NCBI GenBank assembly: GCA_902609065.1
Contig: CACLQJ010000002.1
Coordinates: 1-54,725 of the forward strand
DNA: 54,725 nt
Direction: 5' to 3'
Source of the DNA: an uncultured Pelagibacteraceae bacterium
Lineage (GTDB): Bacteria; Pseudomonadota; Alphaproteobacteria; Pelagibacterales; Pelagibacteraceae
Shown here: positions 53,532 to 54,725 of the stretch, piece by piece
Numbering within the stretch: position 1 is the first letter of the stretch
How the letters are laid out: each line of letters opens with the position of its first letter
Notes under the pieces: generated by a model
What the model was told of the DNA's origin: nothing
The model's input: only the letters and a program-made list of their open reading frames with translations
Database searches by the model: none
Translations under genes and position numbers: made by a program

Positions 53532-53904
53532 GAATTTAGTTATAGATGCTGCAAGTGAAAAGGTTTTTTTAAAAATCATTACAAATAATGATTCTTACAC
53601 TAATGAATATTTTAATACTAAGAAAAATTTTGATAAGATTGGTTTAATTATATTTGACTTCCTAAGAACTAATAATTTCAGATTTGAGGACATTGATAAT
53701 ATATTTGTAAACGTAGGGCCTGGAAAATTCTCAAGTATAAGGTCATCTATTGTAACTTGTAAGGCAATATCTATGTCGCATAGTATTAATTTGTATGGTT
53801 TTTCCTCTAAGCAAATTGATGGCAATGATTACAAAAAATTACTGGACTTATCGGAAAAAGGAGTTTTAATGAAGGACTTGATAAATCCTATATATTCGGG
53901 TTAA
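53530..53904 (+). CDS. tsaB: Short TsaB, partner of TsaD in tRNA t6A synthesis
   Basis: The 124-residue protein begins MNLVIDAASEKVFLKII (the TsaB/ASKHA opening) and has NIFVNVGPGKFSSIRSSIVTCKAISMS near residues 60-80, equivalent to the GPGSFTGxR helix that binds TsaD. It ends LINPIYSG, like the family's terminal P-x-Y motif. About 100 residues of the usual C-terminal half are missing. The frame is clean, and the end motif is kept, so a shortened but functional protein is more likely than a break. fur follows after 8 bases. The start overlaps the deacetylase start on the other strand. Confidence 0.8.
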   Translation: MNLVIDAASEKVFLKIITNNDSYTNEYFNTKKNFDKIGLIIFDFLRTNNFRFEDIDNIFVNVGPGKFSSIRSSIVTCKAISMSHSINLYGFSSKQIDGNDYKKLLDLSEKGVLMKDLINPIYSG

Positions 53905-53912
53905 ATAAAATA

Positions 53913-54338
53913 ATGTCAGATACAATTGAAGATAAATGCATATCTAAAGGTATTAAGTTAACAGATCAGCGTAGAGTGATTGCTAGAGTTATGTCTCAGT
54001 CTAAAGAAACTTATGGTGAGGCAGATCACCCAGACGTAGATGAATTGTATAATAGAGTTTTAAAAATCGATCCAAAAATTAGCATAGCGACAGTATATAG
54101 AACTGTTAAAATTTTTGAGGAGGCTGGAATTTTAACTAAACACGATTTTAAGGGTGGTAAAGCAAGATACGAAGAAATCCGAGAGAGTCATCATGACCAT
54201 TTAATTGACGTCAAGACAGGTCATATAATTGAATTTAGTGACAATGAAATACATGAATTACAAAAAAAAATTGCTCAGAAGTATGGTTATGATTTGATTG
54301 ACCATAAACTTGAATTATACGGTGTCAAAAAAAAATAA
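53913..54338 (+). CDS. fur: Fur-family metal-dependent regulator
   Basis: The 141-residue protein has the Fur winged helix: LTDQRRVIARVMSQSKETYGEADHPDVDELYNRVLKI, then the recognition helix SIATVYRTVKIFEEAGIL near residues 55-72, and the dimerisation/metal domain with SHHDHLIDVKTGHIIEF (H-H-D-H metal ligands near 88-98). It lacks the C-x-x-C structural zinc pairs of E. coli Fur; the only cysteine is near the N terminus, as in many alphaproteobacterial Fur/Mur proteins. It probably senses iron or manganese. miaB begins 6 bases further on. Confidence 0.9.
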   Translation: MSDTIEDKCISKGIKLTDQRRVIARVMSQSKETYGEADHPDVDELYNRVLKIDPKISIATVYRTVKIFEEAGILTKHDFKGGKARYEEIRESHHDHLIDVKTGHIIEFSDNEIHELQKKIAQKYGYDLIDHKLELYGVKKK

Positions 54339-54343
54339 GTTCA

Positions 54344-54725
54344 ATGAAAAAAAAAGTTTATATTAAGACATTTGGTTGTCAAATGAACGAATATGACTCT
54401 AATAGAATTTATGATTCCCTAAAAAATATTAATTTTGAAAAAACAGAAAAACAGAATGATGCGGATTGTTATATCTTGAATACTTGCCATATTAGAGACA
54501 AAGCTAAAGAAAAAGTATACCACGAGGTTGGAAGGGTAAGAAAAATTTATAAGAATAAAAAAAAACCGATAATGATAGTTGCTGGATGCGTTGCTCAAGC
54601 TGAGAATGAGGAAATGTTAAAAAGAGAACCTTTTATTGATATAGCAATTGGTCCTCAAGCGTATCATAAGATTAATGACTTAGTTAAGACATATATAACT
54701 TCAAACAAAGTAGAGGAAACTGACA
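54344..54725 (+). CDS. miaB: tRNA-2-methylthio-N6-isopentenyladenosine synthase MiaB (5' part)
   Basis: The gene starts with ATG 54344-54346 and is open to the end of the window (127 codons). The translation begins KKKVYIKTFGCQMNEYDS with the first cluster Cys near residue 12, then YILNTCHIRDKAKEKVYHEVGR (second Cys) and PIMIVAGCVAQAE (third Cys), the three conserved cysteines of the MTTase N-terminal domain. The radical-SAM CxxxCxxC motif lies beyond the window. It thiomethylates A37 of tRNAs. fur-miaB spacing of 5 bases suggests a shared transcript. Confidence 0.95.
   Translation, partial: MKKKVYIKTFGCQMNEYDSNRIYDSLKNINFEKTEKQNDADCYILNTCHIRDKAKEKVYHEVGRVRKIYKNKKKPIMIVAGCVAQAENEEMLKREPFIDIAIGPQAYHKINDLVKTYITSNKVEETD

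Noticed and set aside
1..54725. Mobile elements, CRISPR arrays, prophage, rRNA or tRNA genes
   Set aside because: No transposase, integrase, repeat-spacer array, phage structural gene or cloverleaf-type sequence was seen; every gap but a few under 300 bases is taken by genes.

Overview
The window is a compact, strongly AT-rich piece of bacterial chromosome that reads as an alphaproteobacterium of the SAR11 clade (Pelagibacterales). The grounds are the very short or overlapping gene junctions, lysine/asparagine/isoleucine-rich proteins, the alphaproteobacterial gene orders (ftsK-lolA; his genes beside hslVU; timA/fxsA/secB/dnaQ/coaE/aroE/maf; hemE-hemH-hemJ-rho; mnmE-mnmG-rsmG-parA-parB-holA-lptE-leuS), the absence of hrcA beside grpE, and an acidic marine-type porin. 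I see no rRNA or tRNA gene, no insertion sequence, no prophage and no CRISPR array. No stretch over 300 bases lacks a gene; the longest gap is 287 bases at 16267-16553.

Layout, left: the 3' end of ftsK and lolA read rightward and meet a leftward block made of a GNAT protein, a HIT protein, an unknown membrane-anchored protein, and malate-CoA ligase (mtkA, mtkB) with malyl-CoA lyase (mcl). This is followed by the histidine genes hisE, F, A, H and B. hslV-hslU, fxsA and secB read rightward. A GNAT-like protein, Smr, TimA, dnaQ, coaE, aroE, a 52-residue membrane protein missed by length filters, maf and the PPDK regulator read leftward.

Centre: the 287-base AT-rich gap between the PPDK-regulator gene and hemE is the place where oriC lies in Caulobacter and Rickettsia, and gene direction diverges around it. 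Rightward follow hemE (broken by one extra A in an A7 run), hemH, hemJ, rho, a TPR-sulfotransferase, mnmE, mnmG, rsmG, parA and parB. A perfect 16-bp parS lies inside rsmG and a 14/16 copy inside mnmG, about 8.4-8.7 kb from the proposed origin. This stretch would therefore carry both replication initiation and chromosome segregation functions.

Right: the leftward block holA-lptE-leuS-DUF3576 lipoprotein is followed by the porin with a strong intrinsic terminator, a ThiE/TenI-like protein, YggS, an L,D-transpeptidase, an OmpR-type winged-helix protein, an ArfA-like 40-residue protein, a PfkB kinase, nth, dapB, a sulfotransferase, dnaJ-dnaK-grpE, rdgB, an LppC/LpoA-like protein, rsmI, a DolP-like BON lipoprotein, maeB, murJ, trpS, an NfuA-like protein, a glucosaminidase, a polysaccharide deacetylase, a short tsaB, fur and the start of miaB.

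The items most worth a second look are the oriC/parS layout; the two single-base homopolymer frameshifts (hemE and a small gene between hisH and hisA); the ArfA-like mini-protein; the repeated 4-base overlap of stop codons at convergent junctions; divergent genes whose start codons overlap; and a terminator hairpin that also encodes the end of the opposing gene.
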